Part shown: positions 17,301 through 25,065 of the stretch, piece by piece | Position numbering within the stretch: the first letter of the stretch is position 1 | Layout: each line of letters starts with the position of its first letter | DNA from: JAIVJM01 sp963816985 | GTDB lineage: Bacteria; Acidobacteriota; Blastocatellia; Pyrinomonadales; Pyrinomonadaceae | Direction: 5' to 3' | DNA length: 64,000 nt | Assembly: GCA_963816985.1 (NCBI GenBank) | Contig: CAWFMF010000004.1 | Span: 3,534,001 to 3,598,000, forward strand | The notes under the pieces: model-generated | What the model saw: the letters and a program-made list of their open reading frames with translations, nothing else | What the model was told of the DNA's origin: nothing | Database searches by the model: none | Translations under genes and position numbers: made by a program

Positions 17301-20300
17301 ACTCAGACGCCGGTTGACGTGGCCGCGCTTCAAATCGGGGTGCCGCGCAATACGACTCTGGCCACCGGACAGGAAAGGTTTTACAAGACCGACGCTCCCG
17401 CCAACGAGACCGTGCGGTTCGCCTTGGATGGGCAAGCGGGCTCGGCCAACGAGCTATTCGCGCGTTTTGGTCAAATCGCCAGCCGCAATACGTTTGATTT
17501 CTCTTTCAGCCGCTCGAACGAAGCGAATCAGGAAATGGTCGTCCCCAACTCGCAGGCGGGCAACTACTTCACGTTGGCGCGGAGCGAGTTTTCGACGCCT
17601 TCGCCGCAGAGCGTGACCATCAAAGCGGAAGTGATACCGTTCGGCATCACGTCGGTCAGCCCGAATCGTGTCGGCGACCACGGGCAGGTGACTATCACGC
17701 TCAAAGGCGCGCGCTTCGACGAAGGCGCGACCGTTCAACTCTCCGGCAACGGGACGACTTTGAACGCCGCGAAAGTCATTCGCGTGGATTCGTCAACCGT
17801 GAAGGCGAGGTTCATGTTCGTCAACGCCCCGCGCGGCCTCTACGACGTGATTCTGACCAATCCGGGGGGACTAACTTCGACGCGAAGCGGCGCTTTGACG
17901 ATTGAGCAGGCGTCGGCTGCGCAACCGATCATCACAAGCACCGGAAATCTTCGCACCCGGCCATTGCGTCCTTTAGGTTTTTACAATGAAGTAAGTAACC
18001 GCGGAAATGTTGACATCCAATACGTTTCCATCAGGACGCAGGTTTTCAGACCAAACAACTCCGGGCAGGTCACGATAATAAATAAACGACCTGACAGTTC
18101 TCTCCCCAGAAAATCGGATTTCCCAACGGTTGACTGGAATAACACTCCAATAACGAATGCGACATTGGGAAATCTGACAACCGACACGTTTCTATACCGC
18201 GACCTGGCTCCCGGAGAAACAATTTCCTATAACACGGAAATTCGCGGGTTGAATGTGGACAATTCTTTTGTTCGCAGTCAGGTCGTTGGAATCACCAGAG
18301 ACGAGATGATTGGCGCATTACGAGAGACTGCGGAACTTACTCGTCAGGAAGTAATCAACAGGGGCATCCCGGTTCCTGATGCCGAAACGCCTGAATCCTG
18401 GTGGGAAAAAATCGTCGAGCCGTTTTTAGAGCTTTATGGATATATTGACGGCGTTGCAGAAGATGATATCTCGACTTGGCGGCTCGGCATAAGAAGTTTG
18501 TTTAAGAATGCAATAACCGCCGCCGCCCCCGATGCTTTGACGAACGCCTGTAATATCATCGTTGATGAAACTGTTACAGACTGTGGCCTGATATGCACCG
18601 CAAAATTTGGGTGTTGCAACATTGGCACGGCTGCAAGCGTCGTCGGTGCTTTAGGATATTTTTCCACTGGTGGCCCTTTCGGAGTTCCCTTTGCAATACT
18701 GGAGGGAATCAATGGCGCATTGAACGCAGCAAAATGTTTGAAAGACGGATTCAATTGTGCGAATAAGTGTCCTCAGCCGCCGCCGACTGCCTGTGTGTTG
18801 GCGAGTAATGAAGGTAATGAAGAATTCGTTCCGGCTTGTGTCAATACGCCGATTGACCCCAATGAAAAACTTTCGCCCGACGGATATGGCGAACAGAGAT
18901 TCATCTCCGCGCAGCAGGAAATTCCGTACACCGTAAACTTTGAGAATCAGCCGACGGCGACAGCTTATGCGCAGCGAATCCGAATCACAGACCAGCTTGA
19001 CCCGAATCTCGACCCGCGCACTTTGCGGTTGAGGGAGATCGGGTTCAAGCAGTATCGCTTTCAGGTTCCGGAGAACCGCGCCTTCTTCCAGCAGCGCGTG
19101 CAACTCGGCCCAGACCTCGGCAATCTGCTCGCGGATATTAGTGCGGGCGTTGACCTCGCGACCGGGACGGTGACGTGGACGCTGACGGCGATTGACCCGG
19201 CGACGGGCGAGCAGCCGAACGGCGTGAACGCAGGTCTGCTGCCTCCCAACAACGAGAGCAACGACGGGCAGGGTTTCGTCACTTTCACCGTCAAGCCGAA
19301 ATCGGCGGTCGCGAGCGGCGTGGTGATTCATAACGGGGCGACGATTACTTTCGACACCGAAGCGCCCATCAACACTAACATCGTCAGCAACACCATTGAC
19401 GCCGAGGCTCCCGCCAGCGCGGTTGATTCCTTACCGGCCACGCAGCCCGGCACGACCTTCGACATCTCGTGGTCGGGCCTGGATGCGCCGGGCGGCTCCG
19501 GCTTGCTGAGCTATGACATCTTCTTTTCAGCCAACAACGGGCCGTACCAGCCTTTAATCTCAGGCACGACAGCGACCAGCACGCAATTTACCGCAGAGCC
19601 GAACACCGCTTACCGGTTCTATTCAATCGCGCGCGATAACGCCGGGAATGTCGAAGCTGCCCCGGAGACTCCGGACGCGGTGACGAACGTCGGGACGCCA
19701 CCGCCCGCCCCGCCGACGGCGACTGCGGCGACGAGTGTGACCAATAACAGTTTTACGTCCAACTGGAGCAGCAGTGGCGGGGCCACGGGCTACCGGCTCG
19801 ACGTTTCCAGCGACAGTTTGTTCGGCAGCTTTGTGAGCGGGTACCAGGACTTGGATGTGGGGAATGTGTTGAGCCGCAGTGTCACCGGATTGAGCGCCGG
19901 CACGTCCTTCCACTACCGGGTGCGGGCTTACAACGCCGGAGGCGCGAGCGGGAATTCGAACACCATCAGCGTCACCACGACCTCGTGTGCGCCGAGAATA
20001 GATAACGTGTCCCCGAAGGCGGGGCGCGCCGCGGGCGGCCAGCAGGTCACTCTCACGGGCGACTTTGCCTGTCTGTCCACCGTGTCTATCGGCGGCGTCT
20101 CCGTCTCTTGGAACTACGTCGGCGGCACAGGCGGAATCACATTCACTTCACCGGCGCATCAGGTCGGGGCCGTTGACATCGTCCTGACAATGGCCTCCGG
20201 CGGCACTCTCACTAAGAGTAATGCCTTCGCTTACCTGCCGACCGCCTTCACCGACAACACGCTCGTGGTGGGCGTCACCACCGCAAGGGCGCAACATATC

Positions 20301-20564
20301 ATCGAGCTGCGTCAAGCGGTTGATGCGTTGCGTGCGGTGGCCGGCCTGCCACCGGCACCGTGGACGGATGCGACGCTTGCGCCGACGAGCAGCGTTATCA
20401 AGGCAGTTCACGTGAGAGAGCTGCGAACATACTTGGACGATGCGGCGAGTCGGCTCGGTTACTCGACTTCGACCTACACCGACCCGGCGTTGCCGACGGG
20501 CTCCGTCATCAAGCGCGTGTACATCGAAGAACTGCGCCAGCGCGTCCGCGCCATCGCGGGCTAG
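11373..20564 (+). CDS. Giant secreted multidomain protein (beta-propeller-like, LamG, eight CARDB, IPT, FnIII, HxxELR tail)
   Basis: The product is about 3063 aa. The ATG at 11373 is the last before the signal region (AAIVFLTFALG and ALSLSLALIAPGLLFGG, then AVAQ); earlier in-frame starts at 11265 (TTG) and 11337 lie in non-coding-like DNA. Order by nucleotide: Pro-rich linker; a propeller-like module about 11930-13350 (TATFTIPPDTNGAVG, FDPRVVYDPYQNRW); LamG/concanavalin-like about 13380-13990; eight CARDB repeats starting near 14300, 14674, 15070, 15467, 15850, 16228, 16596 and 16961, each about 125 aa and beginning PDL; IPT/TIG 17640-17910; an AT-richer Cys-containing segment; a DPNEKLSPDGYG bacterial-surface domain; Ig-like module; fibronectin III 19700-19985; second IPT; and a C-terminal triple HxxELR repeat. 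Probably an adhesin or surface-matrix protein. Confidence 0.85.
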   Translation: MRSRIKQKNSLNHGHSSSLWSTRVAAIVFLTFALGDARAGARKAFRSIKQGAALSLSLALIAPGLLFGGAPRAVAQIQTTTLSAPEPTTPQPPSKQQQGSPDLGQVSSEPLPQTEARRVNFQQLSEILARNPAQSSPVQQRQAIPSPQGRPEPPAPATSERDSIPPAGGGIVNYDISQPNVASPSPSQSFLAQEDGPRIGTATFTIPPDTNGAVGLDKVFTQTNANFRIHNKVTGAPLSTVNAEAFWASTGATGVFDPRVVYDPYQNRWITAITSNSNSAASSVLVGISDTADPQGTWLLYRTTVGFATGSAAPFANGGWADFPMLGFNKNWVAIGYNMHAVTNNAFVRGEVLVINYPQLRAGTLGGSRVNLSNNFCLHPATTFSATEETLYLVEHLSSAGATLAVGRVTGTPAAPSVALFGPFTRPGGAWVNPGGDLLPQNCVPGSPVPTFTCPASPRKLETSDAQVRGNVVFRNGKLFYSQTVGIDLAGGDPIDHTAAQWTVMTPTAPTPTTLAVTFNDGGRVEDATATATNGGKWYAYTSLSVNKNEDIILGFSEFESDDFVDAGYTFRSLGDAAGTMRDPVIYKEGEDYYEKTFGSPRNRFGDYSHAVVDPANDTDLWTIQEYTQPRVTSSNSNEPANGLGVNSSRWSTWWAKIGLAAPQTCAPLSSGAVAWLKAEGNADDALGANNGTLQNGTTFSTGQVGQAFSFDGVDDHVSINRPVQDDFTIEFWLNTTQIVGADGGQWWAGRGLVDGEIISVTNDFGVTLQNGKVLFGVGNPDTTIRSGMVADGNWHHVAATRRRSTGELKLYLDGSQVAAATGGTQALTTPPRLTLGRLQINSNAYQGKMDEVSIYDRTLSATEVQSIAQAGSFGKCALGPLQSLALSPNSVNGGQASTGTLTLNTPAPAGGALVSLGSDNVAVATVPASVTIAEGQTNGTFPVTTFVPTSDASALITASYQTSNASATLTVLAHRPDLTVSAAAVPPGTQTDAAFNVSWTVSNQGLARADAPWADRVWLSNDNQLGPDDKLVGEFPFNGNLEPSQTADRIQTITIARNAISQDGPYFLLIQTDANNQIVEGGNEDNNYVARPISITRPPRPDLVIDNISAPNTAFFGQTIVVQWTVKNIGGGPTNAQGWQDFVYLSLDNVPEIEDPFKIPVTNVSYLAAGESYTATAEVKIPQGLVGQYKVVVWTDGDGTNHRSNSFPHQVVEEDNENNYGVARPIQLNTPTLPDLQTVNVVAPEEVFAGAQLALNWRVENLGDGVTPPDQTNWLDKIYLSQDTTLDVNTDRLVGSRPRSGGLTQNEGYTVSNFSLTLPHDIAGDWFVFILADGNNQVYEFNSENNNANYDRQQPGSPMHIRATPPDLVVPNAINAPASASNGQTLGVGWTVKNQGAFEASPNWFDAIYLSSDDTLDTESDTLLTSVFRSSALGPGLTYDVTANVTVPSCISGTYYLFVLADSRRQIFEFDPNFNAEANNSSQPRPIQIVDATPDLRVTAVGNPSTGNAGQPISVNWTVANQGAGATAPTKWTDRIYLSPTQTFDSATALLIGSFDRTGALGNGGTYTRTESLTIPNAAQGSYFVSVLTDANNEVEECTNNANNRGFGSQSIAISNSLPDLLVQSASSQSDPVGGQTVGVDWTVTNQGTVAVNNSSWGDAVYFSNDATLGSDDLRLATAPASGPLAVGGIYNRHAQATLPVVPPGNYFLIIQADYLGNTFEGQHEDNNLRTIALTLQVPAVDLNVTTVNAPATAFSGQDMTVSWTVQNSGANPTVGSRWIDEVVLSLDQIDDPSDRVVGSKQHNGVLDGQAAYGDSLSVFVPQGFTGQHYVFVRTDRRQEVAESNENNNSAADGIVFNLTPPADLVVSSIAPPSSGSPGEPLTVNWAIQNSGANPATGLWSDAVYLSSDQTWDIGDILIGKRTQAGPIAAGQSYNGQLTTTLPAINLGAYYVIVRSDVQNRVRETNDDNNHGAAQTQTPVDVAALQIGVPRNTTLATGQERFYKTDAPANETVRFALDGQAGSANELFARFGQIASRNTFDFSFSRSNEANQEMVVPNSQAGNYFTLARSEFSTPSPQSVTIKAEVIPFGITSVSPNRVGDHGQVTITLKGARFDEGATVQLSGNGTTLNAAKVIRVDSSTVKARFMFVNAPRGLYDVILTNPGGLTSTRSGALTIEQASAAQPIITSTGNLRTRPLRPLGFYNEVSNRGNVDIQYVSIRTQVFRPNNSGQVTIINKRPDSSLPRKSDFPTVDWNNTPITNATLGNLTTDTFLYRDLAPGETISYNTEIRGLNVDNSFVRSQVVGITRDEMIGALRETAELTRQEVINRGIPVPDAETPESWWEKIVEPFLELYGYIDGVAEDDISTWRLGIRSLFKNAITAAAPDALTNACNIIVDETVTDCGLICTAKFGCCNIGTAASVVGALGYFSTGGPFGVPFAILEGINGALNAAKCLKDGFNCANKCPQPPPTACVLASNEGNEEFVPACVNTPIDPNEKLSPDGYGEQRFISAQQEIPYTVNFENQPTATAYAQRIRITDQLDPNLDPRTLRLREIGFKQYRFQVPENRAFFQQRVQLGPDLGNLLADISAGVDLATGTVTWTLTAIDPATGEQPNGVNAGLLPPNNESNDGQGFVTFTVKPKSAVASGVVIHNGATITFDTEAPINTNIVSNTIDAEAPASAVDSLPATQPGTTFDISWSGLDAPGGSGLLSYDIFFSANNGPYQPLISGTTATSTQFTAEPNTAYRFYSIARDNAGNVEAAPETPDAVTNVGTPPPAPPTATAATSVTNNSFTSNWSSSGGATGYRLDVSSDSLFGSFVSGYQDLDVGNVLSRSVTGLSAGTSFHYRVRAYNAGGASGNSNTISVTTTSCAPRIDNVSPKAGRAAGGQQVTLTGDFACLSTVSIGGVSVSWNYVGGTGGITFTSPAHQVGAVDIVLTMASGGTLTKSNAFAYLPTAFTDNTLVVGVTTARAQHIIELRQAVDALRAVAGLPPAPWTDATLAPTSSVIKAVHVRELRTYLDDAASRLGYSTSTYTDPALPTGSVIKRVYIEELRQRVRAIAG

Positions 20565-20650
20565 GGGCCGACCCTCCAAGCCGAACGCCCGTGGGTCGGC
20601 TCTTCGGCCACCCGGCGGCACGAGTCAAACTTATTATGAGAGGTAGAAAT

Positions 20651-22312
20651 ATGACCACGCGAACTTTCCTGTCAGGGCTCCTGCTGATGCTGTCGGTTGC
20701 CGTCGCCGCCTTCGCCCAAGCCGAGCAACACGGGTCGCGCCCCGAGCCCGGAGGCCCGGCCATCACCGTCTCGATCTCGGCTCAGGGCGTGCGCTTCGTC
20801 GCGCCCGGCGGCGTCAGGCAGATGCGGGTCGAGGTCTTCAATGCGGGCGGCGACCCCGTCTATAACTCCGACTTCCAAGCGGGCAACGTCCGCGACTGGA
20901 CGCTGCGCGGCAAGCCGGGGCAGCGCCTCGCGGACGGGGCTTACCTGTGTGTGGTCACGGTCAGGGACTTGTCGGGCAGGCTCGCCGTGAAGCAGGGAAC
21001 CGTTTTGCTGCAAGGCGGACAGGCTTCGCTACAACTGGCCGAGGGCCAGCAGGTCGGGCAGGTGGAGCCGGAGAAAGAACTCAACGTGGTGTCGGATGCG
21101 TCCCCGGCGGCGATGACCGTCACGGCGCACGACGGCCAAGAGGGGCAGGTCACGAGCACCAGCGGCGGGCTCACTTTCCGCACGGGCGATGTCTTCTCCG
21201 GCGCGGAGCGCGAGCACATGCGCATCACGCCCGAAGGCCGGATCGGCGTCGGCACGGACAAGCCGGAGGCGACGCTCGACGTCGCAGGCACGATCCGCGC
21301 GCGCGGCGGCGTCGTATTTGAAGACGGGACGGTGCTCATGTCGGCAGGCAAGGGCGGTAAGGCGTCCAGTTCGTCGGGTAAAGCGGATGCCGCCGCGGAC
21401 GGTTCGGGCCCGAACGTGGCGGCGATTTCGGGTAACGGCACGACCGGCAAAATCACGAAGTGGTCTGACGGCCCCGGCGGCGTCGTCGCCGACTCCATCA
21501 TCACGGAGAATACCGGCAAGGTCGGCATCGGGGCGACCACTCCGATTAACATCCTCGAAGTGCGCAAGGATCAAGCTTACAGCGGCACGCTCGCCTCGAT
21601 GACGCAGTTAGTCGTCCGCAATGACAGCCCGACGGGCTTCTCCGCCATCTCCATCTGGGGCAACGGTTCGGAGCGTGGCCGCTACCAGTACAACAGCGCC
21701 TCGCCGAACATCTTCCTGACCTCCATCGGGCAGATTCCGTTCTACTTCGGCACCAACGATAGCGTCCGGATGTCAATTGACGGGACGACCGGCAACGTCG
21801 GCGTCGGCCTTGGTTTCGCCGCCGCGACGGCGAAGCTCGACGTGGCGGGCGATCTCAAAGTGTCGGGTAACGCCGTGGTGGCGGGGAACATCGCGGCCAA
21901 GTATCAGGACGTGGCCGAGTGGGTGCGGGCGCGGCAAAAAATCACCCCCGGCACGGTCGTCATCTTAGACACCACGCTCAACAACGCGGTCGCGCCCTCC
22001 ATGCGCCCCTACGACACACACGTCGCGGGCGTGGTCTCGGCGCAGCCGGGCGTCATCCTCGGCGAGGGCGGCGAGGGGAAGGTGCTGGTCGCCACCACGG
22101 GCCGGGTGAAAATCAAAGTGGACGCGACCCGCCGCCCCATCAAGATCGGAGACTTGCTCGTGACGAGCGGCAAGAGCGGGCTGGCGATGAAATCGCTGCC
22201 GATTAAAGTGGCGGGCGCATCCCTACACCGTCCCGGCACGATCATTGGGAAGGCGCTTGAGCCGCTGGCGAAGGGCAGGGGAGAGATTCTGGTCTTGCTG
22301 AGCCTCCAGTGA
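20651..22312 (+). CDS. Secreted fibre-like protein with repeat-rich middle and conserved C-terminal domain
   Basis: The product is 553 aa. The ATG at 20651 has GAGAGGT about 7 nt upstream and begins a signal peptide (TFLSGLLLMLSVAVAAFAQA). Residues about 35-120 resemble a FlgD-like/Por-secretion beta-sandwich (MRVEVFNAGGDPVYNSDF, LADGAYLCVVTVRD). The middle has tail-fibre-style units (KVGIGATTPINILEV, GNVGVGLGF, ATAKLDVAGDLKVSGNAVV). The C-terminal 140 residues (YQDVAEWV to EILVLLSLQ) form a separate compact domain with Gly/Val-rich strands. It has the look of trimeric fibre proteins but no S74 catalytic motif is seen. It lies 86 nt after the giant protein on the same strand, so they may be co-expressed at the surface. 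Confidence 0.75.
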   Translation: MTTRTFLSGLLLMLSVAVAAFAQAEQHGSRPEPGGPAITVSISAQGVRFVAPGGVRQMRVEVFNAGGDPVYNSDFQAGNVRDWTLRGKPGQRLADGAYLCVVTVRDLSGRLAVKQGTVLLQGGQASLQLAEGQQVGQVEPEKELNVVSDASPAAMTVTAHDGQEGQVTSTSGGLTFRTGDVFSGAEREHMRITPEGRIGVGTDKPEATLDVAGTIRARGGVVFEDGTVLMSAGKGGKASSSSGKADAAADGSGPNVAAISGNGTTGKITKWSDGPGGVVADSIITENTGKVGIGATTPINILEVRKDQAYSGTLASMTQLVVRNDSPTGFSAISIWGNGSERGRYQYNSASPNIFLTSIGQIPFYFGTNDSVRMSIDGTTGNVGVGLGFAAATAKLDVAGDLKVSGNAVVAGNIAAKYQDVAEWVRARQKITPGTVVILDTTLNNAVAPSMRPYDTHVAGVVSAQPGVILGEGGEGKVLVATTGRVKIKVDATRRPIKIGDLLVTSGKSGLAMKSLPIKVAGASLHRPGTIIGKALEPLAKGRGEILVLLSLQ

Positions 22313-22318
22313 AGACGC

Positions 22319-22513
22319 TTAGGCGGGCGTGCTGCGCAAAGAATGCGCGAGGCTACAGGCCGGGGAGCGACTACCATTGCCAAGTTCCTGCGCGAAGCCG
22401 AAGAAGGCAAAATCGCTCTTCGCCGCGAGCCGCTCGTCATTATTGACGAAGCTTCGATGCTGGATTTGCCGATGGTGTTCGACATCGTCCCGGCACTGCC
22501 TGATGAGGGCTAG
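22319..22513 (+). pseudogene. RecD/RecD2-type helicase fragment
   Basis: A plus-strand frame reads GRAAQRMREATGRGATTIAK, then EPLVIIDEASMLDLPMVFDI and PALPDEG before a TAG. The GRAA.RM.E.TG and VIIDEASM(L/V)DLP blocks are the motif Ia region and Walker B motif of SF1B helicases of the RecD/TraA type. Walker A and everything after motif II are missing, and no start is present. It is about 65 codons of a gene whose rest is absent, lying directly behind the surface-protein region. Confidence 0.75.
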
Positions 22514-22535
22514 AATCACTTTATGGTCAAGCCAC

Positions 22536-22591
22536 GAGCGGGTTGACGTTAATAATGCTCAACCCGCTCGCTACCGCTCGCGGTACTGTTT
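22536..22591. repeat. Dispersed hairpin repeat, copy 1
   Basis: GAGCGGGTTGA and TCAACCCGCTC form an 11-bp stem around a 12-nt loop, followed by CGCTACCGCTCGCGGTACTG. A close copy lies at 57862-57934. Both lie in short gaps next to gene ends, so this is a REP-like extragenic palindrome. Confidence 0.7.
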
Positions 22592-22609
22592 TGGTCTTTA
22601 ACTGCCTAC

Positions 22610-23797
22610 TTACTTCTTCTTGCGCGCCATCTGCTCTTTGAGGGCGGTGGCGACGGCGGTGTCGAAGCCGCCGGTTTTGCCGGCGGAGGTCTTTTTGCGT
22701 TCGGCGGCGATGAACTCGTCGCGCTTCTTGGAGAGGGTGACGATCTCTTCGCGCACCTGCTTGCGGTCGGCGAGTCGCTTGTCAACTTCTTTCCGGCGGT
22801 CGGCGGGCGAGAGCTTTTGGAGTTCGTCGGGGAGGTCTTCGTCTTTCAACGCGTCGAGCTTGAGCGTGCCGTTCTCGACCGATTGCAGGAGGTCGCCGAT
22901 GTAGGCGTCTTTGTTGAGCGCCTTGTTGACGGCGCGCTCGGCGGCGGCGGGCGCGGAGGCGTTCATCGAGACGCGCGACTCCATTTTGGCTTGCGTGGCG
23001 GCGGCCTCCTGACGGTAGCCGATGCCACGGCCCCCGCTGCCTCCGCCGTAGGCCATGTAGGTCGCGCCGAGCTTGCCGCCGAGTTCGGAGAGGCGCGCGT
23101 CGAACGGCGTGGCGATTGATTGGACGCCGCCGTCCTGCGCGATGGCGAAGTACTGGCCCTCGCCGCGACGCGCAATCTCCTGCCACGCGCGGCGGGTGTC
23201 GGCGGCCTCGCCGCACTGGACGGTGTTGACGACCATCCCTGAGCGGACGGCCTCGGCGGTCGTCGCCAAAGTGTCGGGCTCGTTCTGGTAGTCGTCGTGC
23301 GGCGGGGCGTCGCCGACGAGGAAGATGATGCGCGAGGAGTTGACGGAGTCCTTTGACCAACCGGCGCGGCTCACGCCGTCGGCGAGGCCGCGGCGGACGT
23401 TCTCGGCCCAGTCGCCGCCGCCTTCGGCGCGGTAGTCCATGAGCGTCGAATAAACTTTATCGAGGTCGTTGGTGAGCGGCAGAACCTGCGTCACGTAGCT
23501 GTCGCCCGCGTCGCGGTAGGCGACGAGGCCGACGCGGACTGAAGGGCTGGAAGGCTCCTGCATGACCTCGTTGACGATGCCCCAAATCCTCTGCTTCGCG
23601 CCTTCGAGGAGGCCGCCCATCGAGCCCGTCGTGTCGAGGACGAAGACCATCTCAAGTGTCGCGCCGTCGGTTTTTTCCAGAGGCGGCGCGGGGGCCGGGT
23701 CGGTGACTTCCTTGTTCCTGACGAGGGCGACGGTCGCGCCGACGCCGACGACGAAGGTCAGGAGCGCGGCGGCGATTCTGAGAGAGAGACGCTTCAT
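22610..23797 (-). CDS. VWA-domain protein, membrane-anchored or secreted
   Basis: The product is 395 aa; AAAGGAA precedes the ATG. A signal anchor (AAALLTFVVGVGATVALV) covers residues 9-26. A von Willebrand factor A domain spans about 48-260 with MIDAS motif DTTGSM (D55), the threonine-side loop GGGDWAEN and HDD region (FLVGDAPPHDDYQ). This arrangement is common in bacterial extracellular VWA proteins thought to bind metal and protein partners. The C-terminal third is helical and charged (ELQKLSPADRRKEVDKRLA), probably coiled-coil. It is convergent with the RecD fragment and has no clear operon partner. Confidence 0.85.
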   Translation of the reverse strand: MKRLSLRIAAALLTFVVGVGATVALVRNKEVTDPAPAPPLEKTDGATLEMVFVLDTTGSMGGLLEGAKQRIWGIVNEVMQEPSSPSVRVGLVAYRDAGDSYVTQVLPLTNDLDKVYSTLMDYRAEGGGDWAENVRRGLADGVSRAGWSKDSVNSSRIIFLVGDAPPHDDYQNEPDTLATTAEAVRSGMVVNTVQCGEAADTRRAWQEIARRGEGQYFAIAQDGGVQSIATPFDARLSELGGKLGATYMAYGGGSGGRGIGYRQEAAATQAKMESRVSMNASAPAAAERAVNKALNKDAYIGDLLQSVENGTLKLDALKDEDLPDELQKLSPADRRKEVDKRLADRKQVREEIVTLSKKRDEFIAAERKKTSAGKTGGFDTAVATALKEQMARKKK

Positions 23798-24016
23798 AAC
23801 TTGAAAATTCCTTTCTGGGCGGCGGCTGGCCGGTTCACAGTTCCTCTTAACTTCCGGGCGCGCGGGGCCGTTTCAAACTTCTCCTCCTCCGGCATTGACA
23901 CGGCGGAGGGCGAAAGCGTTGGCCGGCGGCGGCATCGTTCGTGCGAGGGCGTCGCTTGCTGTTGAGAAGAACGTGCGGAGGGGAAGTCGCTTGCAGGGAT
24001 TTGAGGGAAAAACTGT

Positions 24017-24889
24017 TCAGCGGCGGACGAGCGCGCGGCGGAAGTCGCGGGGCGAGATACCTGTGGCCTGTCGGAAGGCTTTGGCGAAGTGGCTGGAGCT
24101 TCCGTAGCCGACGCGCGCGCCGATTTCGGTGATGGAGAGGTCAGTCTCGGAGAGGAGCGCCTGCGCGCGGGCGGCGCGGAGGGCGGCGAGGTAGTTGTGC
24201 GGCGTCGCGCCCGTGAGCTTCTTGAAGAGGCGCGCGAAGTGGAAGGGCGAGAGGTGCGCGGCGGACGCAATCTCTTCGAGCGGGAGGTCGCGTTCGAGGC
24301 GCGCGTGCATCAGCTCGACGGCGCGGCGGATGCGGCGATCAACCAAACCGGCGCGCGAGAGTTCGAGTTGCTCGGAGCGGCGGACGTTGGCGTAGCGGCG
24401 CAGAAGGTGGACGAGCGTCTGCTCGACGAGCGCGCCGACGACCAACTCCTGCCCGGCGGCTTCTTCGGAAAGCTCTTCGGAGAGGTCGCGCGCGAGCCGC
24501 GCGAGGCGTTCGTCGCCAACGACCTCGCGGAGGCGGAAGGTGACGAAGGCGTCGGCGCGCATGAGTCGTGCGCGGACGGCGCAGTCGAGGACGTAGACGG
24601 GGGCGAGCGTGAGCGAGATGAAGGAAGCGCGCCCCTCGGCGGCGGCGTTGACGGTCTCGCCCGGCGAAGCGAGCAGCGCGCCGCCCGCGTCGAGCTCGCC
24701 TTCAATGCCTTCGTCGCCTTCATCGCCGCCGGACGACTTCCAGCGGAGACGGCCTTCGAGCAGGAAGAGCGCGCCGTAGTCCGCGCGGGCTTCGCTCGAC
24801 CAGCGCAGGCGACGCCCGCCGCGCTGGTGGATGAGCAGGTGCGGCGGTCGCGCGTAAATCTTGTCGGTGGGCTGCTCGGTCTGCTTCAT
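24017..24889 (-). CDS. AraC-family transcriptional regulator
   Basis: The product is 290 aa. The N-terminal 170 residues form a cupin-like sensor domain (HLLIHQRGGRRLRWSSEA, ALFLLEGRLRW, SPGETV). The C-terminal 100 residues hold the two helix-turn-helix motifs of the AraC family: LPLEEIASAAHLSPFHFARL and LSITEIGARVGYGSSSHFAK, followed by RQATGISPRDFRR. This is typical full length. It binds DNA as a regulator; ligand and targets are unknown. Neither neighbour is divergently transcribed, so autoregulation or a distant target is likely. The 219-bp gap to the VWA gene holds nothing recognisable. Confidence 0.9.
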   Translation of the reverse strand: MKQTEQPTDKIYARPPHLLIHQRGGRRLRWSSEARADYGALFLLEGRLRWKSSGGDEGDEGIEGELDAGGALLASPGETVNAAAEGRASFISLTLAPVYVLDCAVRARLMRADAFVTFRLREVVGDERLARLARDLSEELSEEAAGQELVVGALVEQTLVHLLRRYANVRRSEQLELSRAGLVDRRIRRAVELMHARLERDLPLEEIASAAHLSPFHFARLFKKLTGATPHNYLAALRAARAQALLSETDLSITEIGARVGYGSSSHFAKAFRQATGISPRDFRRALVRR

Positions 24890-24921
24890 GCAAGAAGACG
24901 GTAAAGAACCTATCAGAAAAA

Positions 24922-25019
24922 CTGTAGGGGCAGGGCTTGTCCCTGCCCGTGACGAACAGATTCATTCAATGTGGAGTCCGCCGAAACCTAGCGGGCAGGG
25001 ACAAGCCCTGCCCCTACAG
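24922..25019. repeat. Paired REP-like palindrome (copy A)
   Basis: Two inverted 28-nt copies of a sequence containing GGGCAGGGCTTGTCCCTGCC (24922-24949 and 24992-25019) face each other across about 42 nt. Each copy is itself a hairpin (GGGCAGGG with CCCTGCCC). The same element occurs at 35366-35460 and 63381-63455. It behaves like a bacterial interspersed REP doublet. Confidence 0.85.
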
Positions 25020-25065
25020 TTATCACCCACGTCGAAGCGTTGAAGCGAATCCTAATTATCTCATC

